A DNA stretch of 64,000 nt from Protula sp. h YS-2021 (GCA_949752745.1 OX457026.1:44361239-44425238); one strand, 5' to 3'. Positions 11,128-21,396 are shown, numbered from the stretch's first letter. Translations and numbers: made by a program. The notes: generated by a model not told the origin, from the letters alone.

Positions 11128-11589
11128 ATGCAAAAATCAATGGAAAATAATTTCAAAAACGAGTTTAGGAAATTTTTCATCTCTCGTCAATCGGAAAACC
11201 AAGAAGAAAGACCGGAAAATAATAGCAAAATTATAGAAATTCTTTCGGACTCTGAAGAAGAAACTATCACAATATCCAACACAGAGGACGAAGAAGAAAA
11301 CCAACCAGCCTCCTCTCAAGCCCAAGCAGAAGACGTTAGAAGAGAAACACCAAGCGAAATCAAAAAGAAAATTAGAGACGTCCAGAGGTTTCTGTTTAGC
11401 GACCAATCTAAGAAAAGGCTGGTTATTCAAATTCACCGTCCCACTGGCAAAGTGCGCTCGTTCTGGAGATCCCCATACCTGAAGACACCCACCAGACAAA
11501 CCCATGACGCAAGCTGCCAGACTGACCCCACAGAACTCTGGAAGGACAGCCAAGCTGCCAAGCGGTCCAACAGCCAAGCAGCCCAATAG
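11128..11589 (+). CDS. Uncharacterised acidic ORF upstream of gag
   Basis: This 153-codon intact frame lies between the 5' LTR and gag. I do not recognise its family. The N-terminal half is acidic. Around residues 34-44 is IIEILSDSEEE, a hydrophobic core followed by Ser-acidic residues, the textbook form of a SUMO-interacting motif. A second, weaker one (TITISNTEDEEE) follows at residues 46-57. Near residue 129 is ASCQTDP, which fits the S-x-Q-T-D form of dynein light chain LC8 ligands. The central part (residues 75-120) is basic. Motif roles are inference from short sequences. It is the only long intact frame of the element; it may be an accessory protein or the N-terminal part of a larger Gag reached by splicing. 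Confidence 0.55.
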   Translation: MQKSMENNFKNEFRKFFISRQSENQEERPENNSKIIEILSDSEEETITISNTEDEEENQPASSQAQAEDVRRETPSEIKKKIRDVQRFLFSDQSKKRLVIQIHRPTGKVRSFWRSPYLKTPTRQTHDASCQTDPTELWKDSQAAKRSNSQAAQ

Positions 11590-11626
11590 CCAAGCAGCCA
11601 AGCAACCCAACAGACAAGCAGCCAAG
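11550..11626. repeat. Short GCCAAGCA minisatellite
   Basis: Seven or so units of about 8-12 bp built on AGCCAAGCAGCC overlap the 3' end of the leader ORF and run toward gag. The repeat encodes a Ser/Gln/Ala-rich end of the ORF. Confidence 0.7.
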
Positions 11627-11728
11627 CAATGCCCTGATGGACATTAAAAAGTCAGGTTAATGGCAGGTTACTCACCAAACTTCACCTCATAAAAAGCACG
11701 AAATTTTGGTAAATTTTAGAAAGCGAAA

Positions 11729-12928
11729 ATGAATCCAGATGAAGTGCTCCTACCTTTTAAAAATTACCCCTTAAACCTTTTACAAAAATCCATTCAGTCC
11801 CTTCAGCTCGAAATGCGTGTACAATGTATCTCTAAACAAATTAGGGATTTCGATGGGCAGAGCTCCCGGAAATTTAAAGACTTTCATAGGGAGATGGATA
11901 GGGCCGGATCGGTGGTAGAGGCTGATGATGAAAGATTTAGAGCTTTTTTTCTCCAAACGTTAAAGGGACCCGCGTCTGACTTTTTAGGAAGGGTCTTGAA
12001 ACAAAATCCTAAAATTTCCTGGCCCCAGTTAAAACAACAATTAAATATTCAGCTTAGTGACTCCGGTGATAGCCATCTGGCTAAACAGAAATTAAGAAAA
12101 ATTACCCAAAGCAAACATCAGTCCATCCACAATTTTATTGAAAGAATTGTTCGCATGGCCGGAGAGGCCTATGTCGGTGAAGATTTATGAACCCCCCTCA
12201 TACAATCAGTTTTAGTCGACACCGTAATCGGCGATATCATTAATGATTCAATATTACGCAAATTGATTAGGGAAAAACCGAATGATCTCGATGCGGCCGT
12301 GAAAATAGCAGCCCAGGAACAACAGGCCTTAAAATCTTTTGAAGTAAGAAGAAGGCACGAAGAACCAATGAACATTGGTATGGTCAAAACGGACAGCCGT
12401 TTAGATCAAATGGCTAAAGCGATAATCAGCCCAAATTCTAACATACAAAACATTCTCTCCTTACAAACAAAGGAAAACGACAATCAAAAAAAAACTCTCT
12501 TACCGACCACAGGGCAAAAACCTCAGTATCAGTGGACAGAGGATAACAAACCCATTTGTTACTTCAAGAAAATAGGACATAAACTTAGAGAATGTAGGGC
12601 AAGAAAATTAGCATCTTCCAAAGGCCCCGGTAAGGCTTTAAACCAAAACATTCTGATTCTCACCGAACCGGAAAAAGGCCACGGTTCTAATTATGAGGTG
12701 AAGCCTGAAACGTTCGAGAGCAAAGCGTATCCGCTTTCTTTTGGAAACTTTGTGTGCGAAGGTTTATTAGATTCACCTGCTGATCGCAGTTTAATTAACC
12801 AGAAACATTTGAAACGTTCAATGCAAAATTCATCCTTAACAAAAGCAAGCCAAAAGTGGAAAACTAGTGACAGGGCACGCCTTAAGCGTTATTTCTACCT
12901 CCGTGCCACGTTTCAAAATAGGAAATAA
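11729..12928 (+). pseudogene. gag: gag (capsid, zinc knuckle) with protease start, one in-frame stop
   Basis: One continuous frame from ATG 11729 to TAA 12926-12928 is broken by a single TGA at 12188-12190. The first 150 codons look like a Ty3/gypsy Gag capsid domain: an FDG motif, then an FFLQTLKGPASDFLGRV segment typical of retrotransposon gag, then a helical KQKLRKITQ...HNFIERI stretch. Further on is a zinc-knuckle-like stretch at about 12556-12597 with C, H and C in place but lacking the second Cys, one codon shorter than the CX2CX4HX4C form. Near 12770 the retropepsin active-site signature reads DSPA where D-S/T-G-A is expected. Both key sites of the nucleocapsid and protease are thus damaged as well as the internal stop. 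Confidence 0.8.
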
Positions 12929-13622
12929 ACACTAACGCATGAATTTCAAGTGGTTGAAGGTCTTCAAAAGTCTGTTCTTTTGGCTTTTGATTTCCTACTC
13001 TCTCATAAGGTCAAATTAGATTTTGAAAAGAGAACTTTGGCAATATGAAATCAAGTAACCATACTTAAAAATCAAGATGCCAAGGCCGAAACTGTATTTC
13101 TCGCGAAAACTAAACATAAGGGTTTCCTCGAACCTCGTTACTGTGGTAAAATTTGGTTTAAAGAAAACTTTGAAAGGCAAGTGTTTAGTGTCCCCACTAG
13201 AAAATTCCTCTGTATTTTGAGAACAACTTGGCTTGTATTCCCCCAAAGTTTTGGTAAAAGGCAGTAAACTCTAGTCATACCAAATTTACAATGAAACATT
13301 CACGCGATATACTCTTAAAACGGGACACCCCGTAGCTCTCGTAGAGAACATTAAAGGCCAAATCTTAGAAAACATCCCCGAAAGCACAACCCCAAAACAC
13401 ACACCATCACAAATCAATTTAGCAGAGCCACAACCTGAGTCATACACAACGCGAAACAATGATCACTCACCCACGCATGTAGAGTGCACATTTCACATAA
13501 ATCTCACAAAAGAGTCTTTTCAAAGCCCGTCATCAACCCCACACCAAGAGAAATTAAAAGCATTTTTAGACGCTCATAATCATCTGTTTGCGGAAACTGA
13601 CACTAACTTAGGTCGTACCTAT
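12929..13622 (+). pseudogene. Remnant of protease C-terminus and protease-RT linker
   Basis: Around 12933-13046 a shifted frame reads EFQVVEGLQKSVLLAFDFL and then SHKVKLDF, typical of the end of a Ty3/gypsy protease, and is soon broken by stops. From about 13290 to 13620 a frame without an ATG runs into the reverse transcriptase (for example LKAFLDAHNHLFAETDTNLG just before 13623). No intact protein can be made from this stretch. Confidence 0.6.
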
Positions 13623-14490
13623 TTGACGGAGGTCCACCTTGATACGGGAGATAGTAAACCCATTAAGCAACGACCCTACCGTGTGCCATTTTCACAAAGG
13701 CCCATTTTAGAGAAACAGTTAGAACAGCTATTACCAGCAGGTATAATAAAACGCTCAAAATCCCTGTGGACTTTTCCTATTCTATTTGTACCACGAAAGG
13801 ATGGAAGAAACCCACGCATGTGCGTAGATCATCGAAAGTTGAACAAGGTGCTGGTTTAAAATAGCTATCCTCTTCCCACTATCAATGATATTCTTGCATC
13901 TATATAGGGTGCAAAGGTCTATAGCGTCTTAGATTTAAAATCGGGATACTATCAATTAAAAGTTAAGCCAGAAGATTGCCAGAAAACCGCTTTCGTGTGC
14001 CATAAAGGTTTGTTTGAATTTAATGTGTTACCTTTTTGGGTTAAGTTTCGCCCACCCGCTTTTCAAGAAGTGATGACAGAAGCACTTGGTGAAGCCTTGA
14101 ACGATTTCGCAATTGCATATTTGGATGATATCATCATTCATTCAAATTCAGGAGAAGAACATTTTAAGCAGTGTAAGGTTGTGTTTGAAAAATCAGAGAA
14201 AGCTGGTTTGAAATTGAACAGATCTAATGTGAATTCTTTCAAAGCAAATCAAGTACTTAGGACATATGATCTCAGGACACGGAATTGAACCAGATCCGGA
14301 CAAGGTAAGAGCTATTCAGATTTTACAACTACCACAGAAAGTGAAAGAGGTAAGATCGATTGTTGGTGTGGCATCTTACTATAGAGCTTTTATTGACGGT
14401 TTTAGCGAAATTATCAGACCACTTACTGAACTTACCCGTAAAAACTCAAGGTTTGTTTCGAATCAAAGTAGACAAAAGGTATTTGCTTAA
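13623..14490 (+). pseudogene. pol: Reverse transcriptase fragment of pol
   Basis: The frame from 13623 to 14288 shows the gypsy RT blocks in order: KQRPYRVP, the GIIKRSKS region, FVPRKDG..R.CVDHRKLN, YSVLDLKSGYYQL with a catalytic Asp, and AYLDDIIIHS with the YLDD box near 14118-14129. Stops at 13857-13859 (TAA) and 13905-13907 (TAG) interrupt it. A +1 shift near 14260 moves the thumb and connection part (GHGIEPDPDKVRAI, YYRAFIDGFS) into another frame, which ends at 14490. The enzyme is clearly dead. Confidence 0.85.
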
Positions 14491-14569
14491 ACAAAGGCTA
14501 AGCAGGTGCGCCAGTCTTAGCCCACCACAAACAGGTAAACCTTATAAGTTGTAAAGTTATAAATCAGCG
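14491..14569 (+). other. Deletion junction: RNase H and N-terminal integrase missing
   Basis: Immediately after the RT connection region the sequence jumps to the middle of the integrase core. The RNase H domain, the integrase HHCC zinc finger and the first catalytic Asp are absent, whereas about 1 kb of coding sequence is expected between these points in the family. Confidence 0.7.
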
Positions 14570-15404
14570 GAAACCGTAGCCTCACTTTTGCTCGAAAAGT
14601 TAATCCCAACACATGCTTGCCCACGAGTTATTCTCAGTGACAATGGTACTGAATTCGTGTACTCATTAAGCAAGTTGTTATTTAAATGCCTCAAGGTTTC
14701 CCTCGTTTATCACCCGTCCACGAATGGGAAAACCGAACGTTTTCATAGGTACATGAATGACGTTATCGCTAAGTACGCTCACACAAATCAGTACACTTGG
14801 GATTAACATATGCCAGGTGTTCTAATGACTTACGGGACCTCAGTAAATGAGAGCACAAGGTTTACCCCTTACTTTTTAGTTTATGGTAGAGATCCGACGT
14901 TTCTAATTGACACATTATTAAACTCTAAAGTAAAATACATGGGTGAAGAGTGTCCCTTGTATGCTTGAACGATGGGACGTTGCCTATAAAGAAACCCAGG
15001 ATAATCTCCTCGAAGCCAAACAGCGAAACAAGGTTAGGATAAATCAAAAGGCTACCTTGCCCCACCTTACAAACCAGGTGACGCGGTGTTTTATTTTGAC
15101 AAAGTTATCAAACCGGAAGAGTCAGAAAAGTTCTCCCTTTTATGGAAAACCTTTATCGCGTAGTAGAGAAAAGGTCATCCGTGAAATACACGTCGATAAT
15201 TTACAACCTGCTAACCTAGAACATGTAGAATACCTTGACGAGGAGTGCATTGAAGACAGCCCTCGGCGTGTTCATCCCATGCGGAATGCAGAATTAGCCA
15301 GCAGGCCTTTGGCTAATGACCGTTACGGTTCACAGCTTCATGACTCCCCAACTCCGTCATTTATTCCCCAAATATCAGAACCCCCCCCCCCCCCCCACCG
15401 TTAA
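14570..15404 (+). pseudogene. pol: Integrase fragment of pol
   Basis: A frame around 14570-14806 carries ILSDNGTEF with the second catalytic Asp, and HPSTNGKTERFHR with the catalytic Glu of the DDE core. After a stop at 14804-14806 the core continues (TRFTPYFLVYGRDPTF). From 14943 a C-terminal part follows with KPGDAVFYFDKV in one frame and YRVVEKRS in the next, so at least one further frameshift lies near 15150. A poly-C run of 16 at 15381-15396 ends the recognisable part. Confidence 0.75.
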
Positions 15405-15899
15405 AGGAAACGATCATGTTCAGATGACCATGACGCAGAACGATCACCGCCCCACAGTGTTATTGAACCACAATTAATTGTTGGCCCCGATATGGAATGT
15501 GAACGCTTTGACAAATGAAAACGCTGTGATTCTGAAGACAAGTGTTTGATGATGGTAATGCCAAACGTTTGCGTGTACTTCGTGTTTTAGCGTATGAGCC
15601 GAATACATATTTTGGCTAGATAAGGTTTCGATTCTAAAAATCAAGTCCTTTTTCACATCTGAATAACTGTCCCTTATTTAGAAAATGAATTGCTATTTTG
15701 ATTTGAATTGTAAATACTTGCACATAGATTTACTTAACTTCAGTAAACTAAATTCATACGACATTAAGCTTTTCTTGACGTAACATGATCATGCAGGCAT
15801 TCAGAAAAATTCATTTATTGTTGTGAATTTTCTTATATTAAATAACGCAAGTCCCTATCTATATAATGCGTTAAAAGAAATATAGTTTCTTTTAATTGC
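15405..15899 (+). other. pol-env junction; no gene seen
   Basis: This stretch holds the end of pol and AT-rich sequence with no credible frame. It ends in a pyrimidine-rich tract leading to the candidate env splice acceptor. Confidence 0.5.
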
Positions 15900-15902
15900 A
15901 GA
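15886..15902 (+). promoter_or_regulatory. Candidate splice acceptor for subgenomic env mRNA
   Basis: TTTCTTTTAATTGCAG ends at 15901 and the env ATG begins two bases later at 15903. In gypsy-type errantiviruses env is translated from a spliced mRNA, so an acceptor directly before the env start is what the family predicts. No donor is identified. Confidence 0.6.
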
Positions 15903-18290
15903 ATGATCACACACACTTATTTCACCTTGTTCTCCACCGTTCTACTGACAATTGCAAATGCAATCGGTGTTTTCTTTGTACAAGACGATCCCGTTTATTT
16001 CTCATACAGCTCATGACTTGTGACTTTGGCGTTAGGTTTAACACCCTATGAAAATCAGATAAATGTAATCCGCAAAGAAATTTTAACGTTTAATGTTGCT
16101 TACAAGTTTTACAATTTGGCGGGAACTTTGATTTAATTTTGGCTAGATTTAATGACTTAAGGACTTAAGCCCTCAAAACATATAAAACAAGGTCTAAACG
16201 AGCAATTATTCCGTTCGTTGGGGAACTTTTACGGAGTTTATTTGGGACAGTATCTGAGAAAAATTTTAATGAATTAAAGCGAGCCCATTTCGTGATTAAA
16301 GATTTTCAAAATGAATTAGTACATATAGTTGAAAAAAGGATAAGTATCCTCAATATTACTCATAATGGTGTTCAAATAAATCTGGACTCGATTCAATATG
16401 TGCAAGAAACTACTTCCTTATTACATGAAGAAATGCAAAGTGTTATCGAAATACAGTATGCACAATTGATCAATCGCATCCGTGACATTTTCCATGTTAT
16501 TTCTCACACTATTAAACGCACTGAACAATCTTTTTATTTAATTATAAATCAACTCGAATCTTGCATTCAAGGAAAATTACCTATTACATTATTTCCACCT
16601 TCTCAACTTCTTCCCATTTTCAGACAAATTAAACATAAGTTGCTTGATTCGATGTCTTTACCTTTTGATATGCGTGATATTGAAATATTATCGTAGATCA
16701 AACTTTCATGTGCTATTAGAAATACCATAGTGGCTGAAAATGCTAAATATGAGGTATTTAAGGTAGATTCATTGCCATTTCATGATGCTTCAGCTGAATT
16801 ATGGTCCGAATACGAAATTGATTCAGATTACTTGGTAATCTCAAATACCCGCAGTCGGTACTCTTTTTATCCTAGCCGACTTTGTCGGACTGAGTTAGCC
16901 GTATCACTATAGGGTGCTTGAATGTATGTTAAACTTTTTCTTTAAAATGCTACTCCTGCAGTTTTGCTCCAATCGTTTTGATATTACGCAGAAATCTTTC
17001 CTGTGTGGTAACCCACCTGGCTATTACTTTTTTTGACGATTGACTAAAAACTGACAAAATGGCTGCACTTTTTGTGCCCGTTTTGACCCATTTTTAAAAT
17101 GCTACTCCTACAGTTTTACCCCAATCGTTTAGATGTTACGCAGGGATGTTCCCCAGGGTTTCGCCTACCAGGCTATTATTATTTTCCCGGTTCGCTAAAA
17201 GCTGCCGAAATGGCGGAACTTTGAAGTTTTTCAAAAACTGGAATAAATGGTAGTAAATAACTGAATTGTCAAACCATTCATTTCTCTCAGTCATTTTCTA
17301 ATAGTTATAAAATTTTAATCGAAAGTTTCTTGGGTGCTGCTCCACCTGGACTTTGCTTTTTTCATAAATGACAAAAAATGCCGAAATGGTGGAATTTTAA
17401 AAATTTTGTAAAATTGTGTAGATGTCGGGTAAATACGTGAATCGTCAAAACCCAACTTCTCCAACATCCCTTTTTGGGTAGCTTCCACCCTGGGAAACTC
17501 GTTTTTTGTGTATTAAAATTATGAAAAAGTTACGTTCAGAAACAACTTTCTTCATTTTTTTGGCCTAACAGTATTTGTTTCAGAGTTTTTCTCTCCTTCC
17601 TTGTTTGGTAACCCGGAGTCCTGTTTGCAAATTAAAATCACCCCTGTATAATATGGACAAATTCCCATCTTGTGTTCTTTCTTTATATTCATGAAACCCA
17701 GAGAAAATAAGAAAATATTGCTCTAATCGAATCTCATCAGTTAATGCTTCCCTAACGGTCAAATATGTGTCTTAAGGCAAATGAGTTGTATCCAGCCTGA
17801 GTTCGTTTCAAATACAAAAACTTTGCATTGGTTTGGGTACGGATAATAAAATAAAAACGCTAGATAAAGGTTTAAATATTATTGAATTAGAAGGTGGTTG
17901 TGGAATTGAATCTCCTTTCTTTTATCTTCCCATTTATGAAAGTGGAAATGTCAATATTGAAGCTTAATTACAAGTTGAAAGTGAAGTAAAACTAAATAAA
18001 ATGAGGAATCATACAGCCGCTATATCTGTCAAATTTTAAAAATTGGGGAAAACCCTTCAGGAGAAACAGAAAACTTTGACAGATGTTTCTGATATTCCTT
18101 TAGAACAATTACAATTAATGATTCACGACCTTAAGCTTAAGCAACAAAATTCTGTTATTTCAAATGGTTTCTCCAATTCTCCGTTTTGGTTAAAATTGGT
18201 CTTATTAATTATTATTATATCACTAATTATTGGCCTTGTTATTATATCTATTCGTCTGGGTGATGTTATTTTATTTCGAAAAAAAAATTA
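15903..18290 (+). pseudogene. env: env, baculovirus-F-type fusion glycoprotein, disrupted
   Basis: The gene opens with an ATG and a hydrophobic signal-peptide-like stretch of about 20 residues, then meets a stop near 16013. A second segment in another frame contains a furin-type R-x-K-R site near 16192-16203 directly followed by a hydrophobic, fusion-peptide-like stretch, then a long helical region, with a stop at 16694-16696. The ectodomain is split at about 16872-17617 by a hairpin-headed repeat. Beyond it Cys-containing env sequence resumes with further stops (near 17687 and 17967), followed by a membrane-proximal helix and one strong transmembrane segment at about 18185-18270. The order signal, furin site, N-terminal fusion segment of the C-terminal subunit, C-terminal anchor is that of baculovirus F proteins and errantivirus Env. 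The function would be membrane fusion during entry, but this copy cannot be expressed intact. Confidence 0.75.
16872..17617 (+). mobile_element. Hairpin-headed repeat, AGCCGAC family, inserted in env
   Basis: It opens with AGCCGAC-TTT-GTCGGACT (a hairpin) and ATCACTATAGGGTGCTTGAA and matches 6131-7058 through the same sub-repeats, ending near GTTTGGTAACCCGG. Env coding sequence is recognisable on both sides, so this is an insertion after env was formed. It is about 180 bp shorter than the other copy. A target duplication is not clear. Confidence 0.75.
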
Positions 18291-18904
18291 AAAAAAAAAC
18301 GTGCTGGTTATAAGGTGACATTTCAGGGAGAACCTGAAGTTTCTGATGGTGCGAATCTTGCATTAATGGGTAACTTGTCACGAGAAAGCCTGAGGAATGT
18401 GGCTGAATCCACAGCTACAGTGGGAGAGCAGAGGAGAAGAACTGGCTCTACGCCTACTGCGGGAGAGCCAAGAGAAAGAACGGGATCCAACGAAGATTAT
18501 ATAGTGAAATTAATTAGCACCTCAATTTAAACATACATACCACATCTTACTTATATTTTACTGAGTATATTAGCCGGGAAAAGCTTTTAGTCTATTACCT
18601 GCTTTCGCGAAGGTTTAAAAGGCGTTGAAGCCATTTAAATGCATATCCTTTTAGTTTTAAACCAATTACGTATGAGCTTTTTTATAGTGTGACTATTGAA
18701 AAGTACATATCCTTTATTTTCTGTTGAAATGAATAGCGTTTATTTTAATCCAGTTATGTATAAGCTAGTAGATTGTGTAATCACTATTAATGCTTAACTG
18801 ATTTAATCATGTAAGAGGTTCCTTTGTTTATGTTTGAAGAGATTATAGATGATAAGCTTAGATCACAATAGCCAAATGTCTTTGTGATTTTAAGGTGCGG
18901 CGAG
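18291..18904 (+). other. Region between env and 3' LTR
   Basis: An open frame at 18315-18530 (71 codons, rich in Gly, Glu, Arg and Thr, with GEQRRRTGSTPTAGEPRERT as an internal repeat) may be the shifted remainder of a cytoplasmic tail, since a poly-A stretch at 18281-18298 would favour frame slippage. The rest, to the LTR, holds no gene and only a weak purine tract before the LTR. Confidence 0.45.
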
Positions 18905-19494
18905 TGTAACAAAGCTCCTTCTTGTAATTAAAATGCTTAATATTTTTATCTTAACAAAGTTTTATTTTAACGTGCGAATTAAAGGTCCCTTTAAGGTTTT
19001 ATCAGCAGAGACAAGCTTGCTGCTAAATTTTACCTGTCGCACGTGCAACTCGTTAAAAGGTTATTAAGGAAATAAGCAATCTTCCTTTATGTTCTCTCTT
19101 TAATTTAATTTTATGGTATCGTCGCAACAACCAATTTTGGAAATAACCCTGGATAAATAAGGCTCCAAGCATTAAGAATATTTATCTCACATTTATGTCA
19201 GTGTGTATCCTTCTAAAATGTTTAACAAAGTAATAAAAAATCTGTCCACGTCAGCTTAAAAATCACACCTGCAGAACAATGAAATTCCAATGTAAATTAG
19301 CTTCAAGCGTGTGGAACTAATGGCATTCCATTGCCCGGTATATAACACCGAGCCCGGCGCGAGAGGGCAGATTTGAGTTTTCGACACTTTTGGAACGTTA
19401 ATCTCTTGTCAAATTTCGCAATAAATTTAATAAAATTACCGAAGGAAAACTTCGTTTATTTTCAAGAATTCATTAACTCAAAAACTCTGTTATA
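18905..19494 (+). repeat. 3' LTR with TATA box
   Basis: At 590 bp it holds the longer form of the LTR: TATATAA within 19334-19367 in a GC-rich context, and AATAAA at about 19420. The outer end TGTTATA is followed by GCGT (19495-19498), matching the GCGT before the 5' LTR. An AAATAAGGCTCC segment and the STOP-rich rest are shared with the 5' LTR. Confidence 0.85.
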
Positions 19495-19559
19495 GCGTTG
19501 ATTTTGAGATGCAAATGTATACTGTCAGTCCTAGGTTCTACTCTACAGAAGAAATCACT

Positions 19560-20900
19560 TAATCGCATATCGGATATAGTCATGAGCTTGTCCGACCATC
19601 TGTCCATAGTCGTGTCCGGGCTAGATCTCCGAAACTAGAGGACAAGGTGTGCGACATCATATGCACCACTCGAAAACTTTGTTTGCAAATGGGCATACTT
19701 TGCTAGATATTCCGATTCTTTTCTAAAGGTATGACGTTAGTTTTGAATTTCGTGATAGGCGATCTAACCCACTGTTCCGCTGAGCTAAGGCAATTAGAGC
19801 GAACCTATTTATCACAAAAATGGCTAGATATAGCGCTCAAATAATTGTTTGAAATACGGTTGAAATAGGTAGCAACCTCTCGGTCTGGATTTTGACATTC
19901 AGGGTCAAAGTCAAAGGTCAGGTGGCCTTTGTGTTACGAAAACCGACCTTGATCGTATTTGTAATCCCTTGTTCTATAAAAGGTGTATAAGATTTGCCGT
20001 GGTGATCTTGACCTTGGTCATTGTCAGGGTCAGAAACTGAAAATTGACTATTATCTTGAAAATAATTAGAGGTAGAGCAATTTTGAGCTCATTTCGAACG
20101 TTGTGCCTAAAAGACGGTATATAAGAGTTACCACATGGATCTAGACCTCCTCGGTCATGGTCACGGTCAAAAAGCGGACGTTGAAGGCTGTCTGGAAAAC
20201 TACTGGAGATCAGGCCAGTTTGAGCTTACATTTGACCCTTTTGTGCCCAAAGCCATTACGTAAGGGGTAGCTCGAAGACTTTAAACTTTTAGGCCATGGT
20301 CAAGGTGCGATACTGGAAGTTGGTTATTATGTAGAAAACGGTTTTCTACACTTTGGTCCTAAAAGAAGTGTCATAAGAGGTAGCTCAGTGACCCTTGACC
20401 TCCTTGGTCATGGCCAAGGTCAAAACTGGGAAAGTGGTCTCCAAAACGGTTAGAGATAGATGTTCGGCCCTTTTAGATTAAAAGACGTTATTTCAGAGGA
20501 ACGTCTGTGAGTGCTGACCTTCCCAGTCATCATGTAAAACATGCATTTTCTCTTGTTGTTTTTGCAGATGGGTCATTCCGCTGTTCGACGGAATCGGATC
20601 TAGTTTACTTATTGGATTGCTTTGAAGTTTTACACACGTATAGAGCACATATTGAAGGTGTACTACGTGATATTTTAGTTCGGATTGATGAAAAATAGTC
20701 AAAATGAGAGAATTTTGAAATTTAATACACCTTTATGGAATTATGCGTTCATGCAGTTTTGCCGACGTAATAGAACGTATTTTGTATGCATAAAGTTGGC
20801 AAAAGAACTTTTTAAATATGACACTCAATTTTTGTCGAAACTTGAAAATGTACAATTGCGAAAAAAGTTATAAGAGTGGCACTGTTATAGGATTTTGCAC
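19560..20900. repeat. Diverged ~150-bp tandem repeats with GACCTTGACCT blocks
   Basis: About five units between 19880 and 20510 share GACCT(C/T)CTTGGTCATGG(T/C), CAAGGTCAAA, and TAAAAGACG.TAT.AGAG. From 20560 to 20890 related sequence of the 7440-8170 type follows. No coding or RNA gene is seen. Confidence 0.6.
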
Positions 20901-21015
20901 ACCGCACTTAACCCCGATTTCATTGGCCTCCCGCGCAGCACGGAGTATCTCTCTGAGGCATAAGGTGCATGAAAGTCTCGAATCCTAACCCATTCCCTGT
21001 GCTCTCTAGCGAATT

Positions 21016-21106
21016 ATGTCTCCCCGAATTATGTCTCCCCGACCAAGAGCAGACATATAGTGTTTGTGCATTGTTTTGTTTGTGTTCGGGTGTGTGTATG
21101 TGTGGA
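21016..21106 (+). mobile_element. Left part of a GTCTCCCC-family hairpin repeat, interrupted
   Basis: A doubled ATGTCTCCCCGA leads to AGACATATAGTGTTTGTGC and a TG-rich run, as in the intact copy at 8173. The continuation, beginning CAGTGTGTTGTGAACGGGATT, is found only at 40746 onward. The two large TIR units lie between, inside the TG-rich stretch. Confidence 0.65.
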
Positions 21107-21137
21107 TGCGGCTTCGTCGGGAAACAAGACGAATTGG
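21107..21137 (+). repeat. Left terminal inverted repeat, unit 1
   Basis: The core GTCGGGAAAC and the inner GACGAAT are matched in inverted order at 30407-30437. The same sequence opens unit 2 at 30553-30583. Confidence 0.6.
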
Positions 21138-21163
21138 TGTGTATCACGTTGCAATGTTAAAGT

Positions 21164-21190
21164 GAAACGGACCGAATTTCGGTCCGTTTC
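21164..21190. repeat. 27-bp near-perfect palindrome near the left TIR
   Basis: Arms GAAACGGACCGAA and TTCGGTCCGTTTC flank one base. It is conserved in unit 2 at 30610-30636, 57 bp inside the end in both. It could be a protein-binding site or a cruciform. GTTTCGC-type words recur all through the unit. Confidence 0.8.
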
Positions 21191-21396
21191 GCATTTTGGT
21201 CGGGTCGTCCGTTTCGCAAATCTGTGTTAGGGGTTCATTTTGCGAAACAGGACGTGCTCTTTCACCTGAGGCCACATGCCTATTTCGCAGAAATTTACAG
21301 AGACCTTCAAAATTTTTGTGTAAAATAGTTCTCACACCAACATATAGGTGGCTACGTACCATGAACTCTGTGTGAGAAAAGCACGTGGAACGAGAG

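Larger units (their letters stand above)
10581..19494 (+). mobile_element. Degenerate Ty3/gypsy errantivirus-like LTR retroelement
   Basis: Two related LTRs (10581-11069 and 18905-19494) bound a leader ORF, gag, a damaged pol and an env gene of the baculovirus-F type. The LTRs start TGTAACA and end TGTTATA, near-inverted repeats, and GCGT flanks both outer ends as a 4-bp target duplication, which fits the Ty3/gypsy group. All three retroviral genes carry stops or frameshifts, the RNase H region and first part of integrase are missing, and env is split by a later insertion. The element is therefore an old, defective copy. The LTR starts could lie up to 10 nt further out, because GTGCG also precedes both. 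Confidence 0.85.
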
